From: Pohlia nutans
Lineage: Eukaryota > Streptophyta > Bryopsida > Bryales > Mniaceae
Assembly: GCA_022496805.1 (NCBI GenBank)
Contig: CM040093.1
Span: 7,712,213 to 7,776,212, forward strand
DNA length: 64,000 nucleotides
Reading direction: 5' to 3'
The translations under genes were made by a program, and so were the position numbers. Shown here one piece after another: positions 11,881 to 22,825 of the stretch. Position 1 is the stretch's first letter, and every line of letters starts with the position of its first letter. The notes below the pieces were generated by a model, which saw only the letters and a list, made by a program, of their open reading frames with translations, was not told the DNA's origin and did not search any database.

Positions 11881-12138
11881 CAACACCACCAGTGATGAAG
11901 TAAAAGCTTTTGAAACTTGAATAAGATGTGAAAGGCTAGATTACTTCATATAATGATCTTTGAGGGCGGAATGGAACATTCATGGGAAGACCGCCAAAGG
12001 ATGTGAAAGGTTAGGTTATTTCAAGTTCATAACCTTTTTTGGATTTTGTTCAAGTTCATAACCTTTCATACCAATACTATCAGTGACGAAGTGAAAGGCT
12101 CTGAACTTGAATAAGACATGAAGGCTGAATTACTTCAT

Positions 12139-12960
12139 ATAACCCCTAAGCGTCCCTAGCTTTTTTGGGCTTAAAATCATCATTGCTTTTGATGTGTTAT
12201 AGGTCTAAATGTAAGTGAGGTATAGGAATCTCAACCGTACAAACTTGTAATATACACGTTGTAGATCATGTGGATAAATTTTGGAGTCATTTGGCCATAT
12301 AGATTGCAAGATCATAGTGTTTTAGTGTAAAAAAAGGATGCTGAAATTTTCCTAGCAACACAGTTCGAGGTGAAATTCGTTTTCAAAATTACTCAAATGA
12401 AAAAACTTTAAACTATAAAGTAGTTCAAAATCATCATATAAACACATTGATACCAAAAAAAACTAATGAAAAAAATTAAATGTGCCCTAAAATGGCCTTG
12501 CAATGTTAAAAGGTAGCCCAAAAAGTGACTGATTTGAACCAAAAAGCAAAAAGTGTCCAAACTAGACCCGTGCACTAAAATGACTTCCAAACATTCAGAA
12601 CAACATGGATTGACATGAAAATTTTACCATGATAACTAGAATTCAAGGGGAATCCAACCCAATAATTTTTTTTTATTGAAAATGGACATGGGATGAAGGA
12701 GATACAAGCCCCTGAAGTTGCAGCCATCAAAATGCACAAAAATTGTCCAAAAAAAAGACCCCTACTTTCAAATGATCACCAAAAATTCAATAAATCTTGG
12801 ATTGATCTGGAATTTTTACCACTCATTTCATACATCATGAGGGGGGTTTTCCCAAAATTTCATCAAAATCGGACACTATTTGCAAAAGTTACAGCTCTTC
12901 AAAGGTGAATGTATCCTAAAAAACGTCCAAAATATGGACGTCGGGACGGTTAGGGGATAA
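12139..12960. mobile_element. piggyBac-type MITE, family E, with ATAA flanks
   Basis: Ends ATAACCCCTAAGCGTCC and GGGACGGTTAGGGGATAA, 822 bp, flanked by ATAA rather than TTAA on both sides. Interior shares 'cttttgatgtgttataggt', 'aaaaatggccttgcaatgt' and 'tgaaggagatacaag'-type stretches with 59541-60160. Intergenic between APC7 and the plastid protein gene. Confidence 0.7.
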
Positions 12961-14020
12961 TGATCACCAAAGGATGTGAAAGGCTAGGTTACATCATAGA
13001 AAAGTTACATCATAAGAAACCCTTGTCCTAGAACTGTTGACTACTTGGCTCGCGGCTAGCCGGCTCACTTACAAATCCTACAACCGTTGAAAAGCCACAA
13101 GTGGAACCTATAGTCGTCAATACCATTTTTTTTAAACTAGCTCAGACCTACGGTCATCAATGGAATTATGATCTCTTAAAAAGTCAAAATTAACATGGCC
13201 TACATTGAAAAATGAAACTTGAGAATATTATAGAGTTCTTCTTTTTATACAAACTTGACACACATGAGAAAGATAACAACGTGTCCTTTTTATGTATGAT
13301 GGTTTTTTTTAACTTATGGTTGAATTTATTTATTGCCTTTCAACAAACTACTTGATTTTTTTTGAAAATTTAACAAAAACTATTTTTTGGCTCATAGGCA
13401 AATGAGATTCACAAATAAAACATAAAAAATTCAAAAAAGTTCAAAAGAATTATAATTTACTTGAATTTTGAAAATGAAAAAAATAGTCAGATTCCACTTG
13501 TGACATATAGGTGGTATTCTTCCAACAACTACAAAAAGAAAATTTTAAATTTAAAAATAGAATAAAAATAAAAATAAAAATAAAATAAAAATCATAAGTT
13601 TTATTCTAGGCATCTTAATTCTACTCATTTGTAAATGCCTCACAAGGTCTGTTTAAGATGCAAAATGGTTTTTCGCCCTTCTAGCATGTAAAAAAAAGGA
13701 GCAAAGAAAATTGAACGAACGTAATTTTTCAATCAACGAAGAAATGGACGAATATCATCCTCAGCGCCCTTCACATCCAATCTCATCTGCTTGCCTGCGA
13801 AACCCCTTCCGCAGGGTTTTGTTCCAGAGCTCTCGAGCTCGTTGTCATTGCACTAAATTAGTGCCCCGAGCATTTCAAACCTTTTTTGTTTCTTCAACAA
13901 TCGTTGCAACTGAATAGACTGTTCGGTTTCCCGTTTCGCCCGTATCAAGAATTTCGAATTTTGGTGGAGGATTGCATTTCTTTTGAAACTCTGGCACTCT
14001 GATTGCGAAGGATAGCAACA

Positions 14021-16539
14021 ATGGCGTCGCAATGTCAGTGTCTGTCAAGATTATTCACCCCTTCTGCTTGCTCTGCATCTTCATCTTCTTCTACAAGCTG
14101 CAATCTCAGGGTGAATCAGGTACATTGTCCAACTCAAACCCTAACACGAGCTTCCTCTTCCTCTTTTGGAGCCTTGGTTCTGGATTCCGCCTAGGTTTTT
14201 GTTTTTTTCGTGGAATTTGCTAGCAGCGGAATTTCTCTTTTACTTGCATGATATTAACTCCTAAAGGACCAAGAAGCCCAAATTGAGTCTCATTTTTTTT
14301 TAAGTAGTTTTAAGTAAGTATTGTGTGGACTTCCTTTTGTTTTTTTATCGACACGTGCAATGTTCTTCACTGATTCTAGTGATGTAAAATTTGGTCCCAT
14401 CTGAATTACATTTTTCACCATATGATTGATTGAAATTGTCATTGTAAAACCATGAATCCTTGGTCCTTTAGGGGTTAAGCTGGAACGGTAGGTATAAAAG
14501 CCGTGCTGACATCATTAGAAACCCTAGCCAATATTTTTTAATGATGTGAATACTCAGAACAAGGGTTTGAGTGCATAGCTTTCCAACAAGCTATCAATCA
14601 CATATTTTAACCTGGAAATGAGCATAAATCTCAAAAAAAAATTTAGTTGGCTCTTTGCTGTCATATTTGCTACGTACCTTTGAGTGCTTGCTGTGATGTC
14701 AATACTTTGAGTTTGGAGGCGTATTATAGCTCATTAGATGCGCATTTTATCAATATTGGAAAACATCACTTAAATCGTTTAGTTGAGAATTGGCCATAGA
14801 ATCTCAATTTTGAATGTCGTCTCTGATTACCAGGACCTTTTATATAGTTTAACCCGTAAGCGTCTAAAATGCCCAATATGGCCATCTGCATCACTGAACT
14901 TTGCAACGGTGGCATAATTTTCTCATTTTACCTCGGTTTTCTGATTGCAATGCATCATTTTAAAGCTCTTGTCCTATACTACAAGATCAACAGTGTCGAA
15001 CGTGTCAAACTGAAGTCATCTTCACACAAACAGATGATTTACAGCAGGGGGTTCAATTTTCCTACACTTCAGAAAATACACAGGGGGCGCTTAGGGTTTA
15101 GTCTGTGGAGTTGACTACTCATGGTACTGATGTTTGTGTTTTGCGTTTTCAGCCTTCTGTCTTTCTCCGGGGTCAGCGGCTGCCTGAGCCAATTAGGGTT
15201 TTTCACTCGTCAAGCTCTCGGCCTCTCATTCAATGCGTGTCGTCCACTTTTGGTAGTGACAAGAATGGGAACGAGAGACAACAGAACAATAATGTAATCT
15301 CCAGTATTATGGCGAAAGCTCCTGAGCCAATTAGGGTTTTTCCATGGGCTACAGCGGGAAGCTTGTTCCTCCAGAGGCTGCTGCACCAGTTTTGGACCGT
15401 TGGAAAATGGTTGGCGATTCCAGTGTTGGCAGTGTCGATGCTCAGTGAGCTCTCGTACACGCTCATGCAACGGAATGTGCTCATTATTCCTGCTGGTATG
15501 ATTGGTGGGATTGCTTTTGCGGGAATGATGAAGGAAACTGCTCTGGAGCTTTCTTCAGGCATGGAGGTAATAATCCTTTTCATATCTTTCTCAAGCACTG
15601 TATTCATGTGTAAACTTGCAATGCAATCGACTTCTAATATAAATGGTTTAGCAGTTCCTTGTTTTATATGTATTCTTTTCTTGTACATATTCTCACATCA
15701 ACAACAAGCGGCTAATTGTCTCTAATTCTAACAGAAATGTACAGTTTTCATATGTCTAATTCCTATATAACCCTTAGTACAATCCTCAATATAATCTTCA
15801 CTGATTGAAAATTTCCAAAAACTTTATTTGACAATCTTAGAATGCTACTATTCCTATAATCATGTTACAATTCTACTTGACATAAAAAATTCATCATGTG
15901 GAATGATGGACCCCAACATGCTACTATTGCTTTAAATACATCTCATTTTAATTGGACACCAAAAACTTCTACACTTTTAAACCATTGCTTAGTCTCTCCT
16001 CAAGTTTTTTTGGCTATATAAAATACGTTGTCCAAAAATGTACTATGGAAATGTAATCAGAAAGTAATGGCAAAATTGCTGGAAAAGGGTGTAATGCGAG
16101 GGTAATATGGCTACATTTTAGATGAATGTGTATGTTTTGGATGAATAAAACGTAGTTAATCCATATTTACGTGTTTCATCTAGATCATAGATGTAAGTAG
16201 CTTCATCATTTTACTGAAGATTGCTACCTGAACTGCCTCAAAATATTGAAAAAATATCACTGGTCTCTCCCCTTGGAATAGAACAAAGTTCTGAAATGCT
16301 ATTTTTTTGCAATGTGCTGATGAAATGCTTGGATTTGTCGTGCGCAGACGGGCCAGGTACCTTGGCACCTGGTTTTGTTAGGCCTATTTTTTGGAGCGCT
16401 CAAGTTTATTGGCCCATATCTTCCTATATGGGGCCGGGTGAGTGTCCCTCATTTTGCAAACGGTGGGTTATGGCAGGTGATTAAACTTGTCATTGACTGG
16501 AGAAAACAGCACGCAGAGAGGACAGTGAAACAGAGTTGA
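14021..16539 (+). CDS. Plastid-targeted membrane protein, 3 exons, function unknown
   Basis: Exons 14021-14119, 15153-15566 and 16348-16539, all GT-AG and phase 0, giving 234 residues. The first 60 or so residues are Ser-rich with few acidic residues (MASQCQCLSRLF...), typical of a chloroplast transit peptide. The mature part has about three hydrophobic segments (WLAIPVLAVSMLSEL, VLIIPAGMIGGIAFAG, WHLVLLGLFFGALKFIGPYL) and a conserved-looking WGRVSVPHFANGG near the C-terminus. I recall plant chloroplast proteins with the pattern PWHL...GPY.P.WGR...PHFANGGLW but cannot name the function. The start is the first ATG in good context after a leader and fits the transit-peptide reading. Exon 2 contains two direct copies of a 22-bp sequence coding PEPIRVF. 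Intron 1 carries two TTAA elements. Confidence 0.8.
14254..14478. mobile_element. TTAA-flanked MITE, family A
   Basis: Ends TTAACTCCTAAAGGACCAAG and TTGGTCCTTTAGGGGTTAA, 225 bp. Interior 'gcaatgttcttcactgattc' and 'atcatatgattgat'-like stretches recur at 31485-31699 (inverted) and at 37780-37935. In intron 1 of the plastid protein gene. Confidence 0.82.
14849..15101. mobile_element. TTAA-flanked MITE, family D, second copy
   Basis: Starts TTAACCCGTAAGCGTC and ends GGGCGCTTAGGGTTTA, where the expected terminal TTAA has one change. The interior matches 9599-9846 at most positions. Its right end is 51 bp before the 3' splice site of intron 1. Confidence 0.8.
15839..15997. repeat. Dispersed repeat, copy 2 (copy 1 1331-1493)
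   Basis: Same order of short motifs as copy 1, with several indels. In intron 2 of the plastid protein gene. Just after it, 16160-16215 resembles 18435-18485 ('catgtttcatccaaatcatg'). Confidence 0.55.
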
Positions 16540-16923
16540 TTTTATAGATGATGTACTTCTAGTTCTTTATGAATACACTAGCTCTTTAATCTACGTTTGA
16601 GTTCTTCAGTCGAGCCACCTTCGTTTTAGTACCCATTCGGTACTAAACTCCTGAAGTAATTACACCATTGAGTAGATTGGAAACCTCACCAGGTGTCCTT
16701 CAATTTTGTGATTTCTGCCAAGTTAGTTAATGCTTGTTTCCTTTGGCAACGACCCTGAATAGAGATTTAAAATTTTAAAGCCCTGGCGTGTTGTATGAAC
16801 CATCATATTTGTGATGCATAAGGTTCTTTAGCTCTTCTCTGCAACACCTCACAATATCTGTAGCAGATCTCCAAATCATGGCAAGTTCACATCATCTTTA
16901 ACTAAAGAAGTTGGATGGTGTGA

Positions 16924-17288
16924 CATTAGAGTTATCCTAAAAGAGAAGTTGTGTTTGAACAAGATACCATGTGTTTTGCTCTAATATACTCTTATTTGTT
17001 CACTCTAAATAGTTCAAAGATGTAGAAGTGCTTAGTGGCCTCTCATTATTAGGTGTGTAAGAGCTTGGTGGTCTTCAAACTCATGCACAACTAGTTTAGC
17101 CCTCAAAAAAGACAGCTAAACTAGTTTACCATGAGTTTGAAGACCACCAAGCTCTTACACACCTAATAGTGAGAGACCACCAAGCTCTTTCAAACTTCAT
17201 AACTATTTATAGTGAACAAATAAGAGTACATTAAATCAAAACACATGGTATCTTACTCAAACACCACTTGACTTTTAGGATAATTCCA
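16924..17288. repeat. Long inverted repeat (hairpin), arms about 180 nt, tiny loop
   Basis: The left arm 16924-17102 ('aagagcttggtggtcttcaa', 'gataccatgtgttttg') and right arm 17108-17288 ('ttgaagaccaccaagctctt', 'caaaacacatggtatc') are near-complementary over their whole length with a spacer of only a few bases. Outer pieces at about 16825-16845 and 17662-17680 ('ataaggttctttag' and its complement), and 17310-17340 with 17607-17632, are also inverted, so this may be the core of a larger foldback element. A transcript would fold into a long double strand. Confidence 0.75.
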
Positions 17289-17872
17289 TTGTTGAAGCGT
17301 TTACAATGCTAAGGTAACTATATCTAAAAGCAACCTTCACCTTAAATCGTCCGTAGCTTAATCTTCCATAATACCGGTAAGTAGATTTTGACACCCTACT
17401 ATTGATGAGAATGTGCACAATCTGAACATCAGAGTTTAGGGTCGCTTTATGGTCAACCTATAGTCAGCACTTTGGAAATTCACAACTTATTCATACGGTG
17501 TCCAAATAATGCATGCTAAAGTGCGTTGGAATCCTCTTGAACTTGCTATTAAGACCCACCAAAAATATTTTCTGTTTTATGTGTGTAAATAGGTTCAGCT
17601 GGTAAGGTGAACGCTTTTAGGTATAGTGACCTTACTGTTGAAAAGGATGGACTCCACTAACTGCTAAAGAACCTTATGGATGTGAGAGGCCTGCCAGATC
17701 AGAGACCAACTTATTTTTGAGGTTTATAGTAGTCAGGCGGTGGCATTTGCTTTAGGAGCTCGTGGAGTTTACCGCTCTCTTTCATGCCTACCAAATCTGC
17801 ATTAAAATTATCTTGGTTGTTGTTGTTAATGTTGCTTTTATTAGATAATCTTAATGCAAATGTAAATGTATC

Positions 17873-18423
17873 TTAACCCTTAAGCGTCCACACTACAATT
17901 ACTTGGTCAAACCTCATCAATTCCTCACATTTTAAAATATATTATATTTTCTGGTATTTTTCTCATATATGATATTGTCAAATCGATTTAACTTAATTTT
18001 TTTCATAATTATTTAAATAAATAAAAAATTATAAGATTTTTCAAAGTTTTTTTCTCGTAAAAATTATAGTAATTACAAAAAACACTTAGAATACGATAGT
18101 ATGAAATTTTTAGGGAAAGTGTAAATAATAGGGATGAACAACAAGGTTTAGGGTGGCATGCTTCTTGAGCTTACATAAAAAGAAATTCAATAGAAAAATA
18201 TTTCTGTAGTGTATATTGGAATTTTAGGGTTTTGAGCTTTAAAGTGCTATAAAAAACGCAGTTTTAACAATTTTGGAGAATGGTAAATTGAACTAGAAAG
18301 TAGAAGGTAGCCCCCACATTTTCTTAGTTGGGACTATTTCATTTGAAATTAGGAACTATGTGAAAATCAACGTTTGACGGAGAAGCATGATCCCACGGGG
18401 CTCTTTGCACGCTTAAGGGTTAA
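17873..18423. mobile_element. TTAA-flanked MITE, family F
   Basis: Ends TTAACCCTTAAGCGTCCAC and TTTGCACGCTTAAGGGTTAA, 551 bp. Shares ends and the nearby 'ttggtcaaacc' with 62845-63391 of almost equal length. Next to the 3' side of the glutaredoxin exons. Confidence 0.75.
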
Positions 18424-18769
18424 TGAGTGATATATTTTACATGTTTCATCCAAATCATGGATGTGAGTAGCTTCATTATTTCTTGCAATTTGAAGATCAT
18501 GACTCGCACTGCGTAATAATATTGAATAGAAAATCATTGAGGGAGTCATAGAATAAGGTTTTAAGGCATTCATTAGATTCATCCAAGAAGTCAAATTGTT
18601 ATTAATAGTCATAATGATTAATAGCAATTTGATAAGTTGGGTGGATTGCCTTATATCCTTATACTATGATTCTTAATCTTGTTATTGTTTATTTTCTTTT
18701 CTTTTCTTTGATGTTTTTATTGTTTAATATAACAAACACATGCGATATAAACAATAATAGAGAGATTAC

Positions 18770-19432
18770 CATTGCAACCACCTACAAATACACCATAGAT
18801 GAAGACTTGTGGAACTGTTCGTCGGCCTGATATTTGTAGTAATACATCTTGAATATACTCTCCATCACCTAAGTAGAATAACAAATTTAGTTGAATGAAT
18901 GAATAAACGTTAATGGTTAATTTATTTGCTGCAATATAAATGGTAATCAATATACTAATTACATCCCAAATTTTAAAATAGTCAAATGTTATTGAATTAT
19001 TTAGAAAGTAGTACCTCGTAAATCAAGTTCTACAAAGTGGGGTCTTAGAGATTCTTCCAAAAAAATGGTTTTGGTCTTTTTACAAAAGCTACCTCATTTT
19101 CATCATTACCATGTAATAAAACACCGACCAATTATTTATAAATACCAATAATATAATTTACTCAAAACAAAATAAAATTTAATTCATCAAATATATATTC
19201 ATAGTTACATATGTATGTAAAATATTGGAAATGAAATGCATATTATCACTTACAAATATATGCTTGTACAACTTATGCTTAGTTACAATTTTGCAACACT
19301 TCCATTTACAACTATGTGCAGGTTAAATATTTACGGGCAATAAGACTTTGAAAAAACAACAATTGCATGTCTTTTGATGATTTGTTCAACAACTTTGGCA
19401 GCATGAGCTCGTTCTGCTTCATTGCTAGGATC
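18770..19432 (-). CDS. Glutaredoxin, CPFC active site, partial gene model
   Basis: Thiol-disulfide oxidoreductase that uses glutathione. Three exons found: 19335-19432 (AKVVEQIIKRHAIVVFSKSYC), 19015-19088 and 18770-18868. Junctions are GT-AG and phases fit (2 then 1). The first junction joins to SYCPFCKK, a dithiol CPFC centre; next come FVELDLRGDG, then SGRRTVPQVFIYGVFVGGCN with the cis-Pro (TVP) and the glycine pair that bind glutathione. This covers about 89 residues, nearly a whole glutaredoxin domain. The start exon was not found upstream, and the last exon is uncertain: a candidate just left of 18505 (MKLLTSMI on the minus strand) would end at a TAA made by the TTAA element at 18423, but a related sequence in another gene's intron (16168-16215) suggests it is only a repeat. 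Codons are far more AT-rich than in the GDSL, SINA or asparaginase genes. May be a gene or a decayed copy. Confidence 0.75.
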
Positions 19433-19892
19433 CTACATTTACAAAACGATTATTTAATATTCTCTATGTACCACAATATCTTACTATTTTGGATCGCATC
19501 AAAATATTAAAAAAAGTGTTGTAAAAATTCAACTGTAATTAATCATTGAAAATTTCCATATCCAATTTGTTTTGTGTACAAAATTTTGCACCAAGTCAAC
19601 ACTCTCTAAAACCCAAATAGGCAAAAGATCATAGGCTTTTGCTACTTGCTAGACCATTTAGTTGGCACATTGTTCATAGCACACATATTGCTTAAAATTA
19701 AAAATGAGCTTAGATTCTTTAAAATCCTCTTTAAATTTATTACAAGATTGACTGTTTATTTTTACTTATTTGGTGAAAAACATGCAAGATTTGGAGGGAT
19801 AAAATGTACACATGTTCCATTGTCCTACTCTCACGGAAGGAAATATGACGTTCATTATCTTGCATGTTTACTACCAAATAAAACAACATAAA

Positions 19893-22825
19893 ACTCTATC
19901 TTATAATACAACTTGACACACTCGTCTTCTCACTTCAAATCGTATGTGCACTATGAGCATTTAGAAATTCTTTTTTATTTTATTTTAAGTCTTAACCAAA
20001 AATAAAACAAAAATATATAAAAATCAAAGTGGTCAGGTATTATGTGACAAAAAAAATATATTTTTGAGTTTTTTTGAGATAAAAAATATTGAATAAAATT
20101 GAGTTTCATTTGACGTCCTATAAACTCACAGAAGATTAAACATGATTACTATAAGTTGAGGGTTAGTGATTTGTATCTATCAATTTATATGAGTTTTAAA
20201 GTGTGAAAAATTCATTACAATTATAAATTTTATCTTACTATATTAATTTATTTTTTTTGCAAAATATTAGCTATAATATTATATTTGAAATCCTTCATTG
20301 AATTCTTACATATATGTTGTTGGATTCTTTGTCATTATTATCTTTTTTTAACTCAGCTCTTGTGTGCACATTAACACTTGGCTTAAACCACCCTATAATA
20401 GGGTGCTTTGCTTCTATTGAAGCTATATTAAGAAACCCTAATTTATTATCTACATTGAAAATTTTCATTTGATATGTCTTGTTCAAATTAATATTATATC
20501 CAACATGATTTTCATAGCCTACATATTGTAATTTCAATACACTTGGTAATAATATCATTGAATACTTCAAATAATTCCAATGTTTGTGTATTTCTTTATA
20601 TTTATAATTCCAACGATGTTCTTTATGTGAAGTCCTTGCAACGACCGTTCTTGTTTGTTTGATTTGAATAGCCAATTTGATCCATAATTTGAAATGACTT
20701 GCAAAATTAAACATGTATAGATCTATTCTTTACTGACAAACATTTCCGCAAATCATGCATCTTGGTCTAAAAATCAAATTTTATAAAAAGGTGCTATGGT
20801 ATTAATTTTTTATGTAGCATCTTATGAAGTTGCAACATTATATAGATGACTCAATTCCACAACTTCTGCATTACACACAAAAACTCTATAATATTAAATC
20901 CACTAAATTAAATTGACCACAATATAAATTGTACAAGAAACATGTTGCTTTATATCAATTTATTTGTAAAAATAAAATAAAATAAAATAAGCTCATCAAT
21001 GACAAAAGTACTTTGAAATTCAACATCTTTTGTTTTATAGGTCGGTTTTGCTTTGTATAATATTTTATACAATTTGGACCTACAAGTCAAAAGATATAAA
21101 AATCTAAAGTACTTTTGTTGTTGAAAATCATGAAATTCTAATAAAATTAAATGAAAATATAAACCATAAAAAAAAATAAGAAGTACAATTTTTTGGAAAA
21201 GACAAAAATAGAGAATTTTATCGATTTTTACAAAAGTGTTCTATTTTGTAGTTGGATTATTGGCCTTTGAGACTATAGGTAGAAGGAGATGTTTTCGATA
21301 CTATTGAAAAGCCTCTTAAGGGATGAACTTAATGCATATCCCATAGTATATGATTGGCTTCGATACTAATTATATTATTTTTATAAGGGTCAAAATTTTA
21401 GGATTTTTTTTTCACATTTTTTTACAAATTTGAAGAATTTTTTTTCAAAAGTACAAGTGCCAAATTTATATTTAGAAAATTCCTATGTACTCCTGTTATA
21501 AAATATAATATGCATAATGTATGTATAAAATGTTCATTTATGAAATATAATATGTTTAATGTAGTATGAAATATATATTTTTAAATAAAATGTGATATAT
21601 GTAGTGTAAGTATAATACGCTCAGTTTCTATAAAATTTAATATGCTTGAGGTATGGATAACATACTCTCTATACAACTTAATACGCTTAATGACTATATA
21701 ATTATTACATCAATGTTATAACTTATACCTTTTTGGTATAGTCACATGATAGCGAGGTCATATATATAGTTCACCTCCTTAGGAAAGCCTTCAATGATGG
21801 GTTGTACACATTGAAAATTCTATAAGATTTGGACCCATAAGAAAACGGGATATTAAATTTAAAAGTATTTTTTCCATATAATTACTGTACATTAAATTTT
21901 TTAAATGACAAAATAAAATAAAATGATTTGTCATAGATAAAACCATTACAACTGTCTCAACAAGACATGCTATATAAAGTAGTTTGCATTGTGAATAAAA
22001 ATATAGTTTGAATAACTCAAATAGAATTTGAACAAAATATTATGTTGCAAAGTAGAAACGATACATTAAGCCATATTAAACTACATATTGGGGTAAGTCG
22101 TTTATTTGTTCTATTCTTAATTTATATGTTGATTTGTTTTTTGGTGTGGTCATAAATTTTTAATTTACAAGTGTGCAGAGATATAAGTATTTTTTGTACT
22201 ATTAGAAAGCCTTAGAAGAAGAAAATACTCACTGAAGATTTAAAAGAAAATTAAATTTACAAGGGCAAAAATTATTGAAATTCAAAGTACGATTGTCATT
22301 AAAAAATAAAGATATTAAAAAAGAAATTAAAAATGCATTTAAATATTTAATTTTATTTCACATTTTAAATTTCAAAATATTTCAAAAAAATTAACAACCG
22401 TTTTTAGAAGCTTAATTTTATATAATTTTAGCTCATTTTGACTTGAATTTATTTATAAAAACACAAAAGCTTATTAATTGTTTCTCTAAATTTTACAAAA
22501 TATTGTGGTTTTGTATTTAGTACCTAGTTTTTTAACTAACTGCATTCATAACTCTGTTTTCTTTTAATATTTGTAAATATATGATATTGTTCAACTTTAT
22601 TTTGATATATATTTTTATAATATTTAAAATATAAACACATTGTTATTTTTCAATATATATTTATATATAACAAAAAATGTAACATTTTTTAATCTTTTTT
22701 AATAACCCCAACATTTTTGTATACTCAATCAAAAAATCTCATCAAAAAGTTGAAACGTTAAATTAAAAAGTTGACATGGTTAATTTAAAAAAAAAAAACA
22801 GTTTCAATGACATTGCATGAAAAAA
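19893..22825. other. AT-rich stretch without a supported gene
   Basis: About 2.9 kb of very AT-rich sequence. A 139-codon frame at 20295-20714 (-) is the longest; its protein (Lys/Asn-rich, MFNFASHFKLW start) resembles nothing I know and it could be chance or part of the missing 5' end of the glutaredoxin gene. No terminal repeats were recognised. Confidence 0.5.

Noticed and set aside
16180..16368. Possible last exon of a glutaredoxin paralogue (MKLLTSMI on the minus strand)
   Set aside because: It lies in an intron of another gene, no other glutaredoxin exon is near, and the similarity to 18440-18485 is better explained as a shared repeat.
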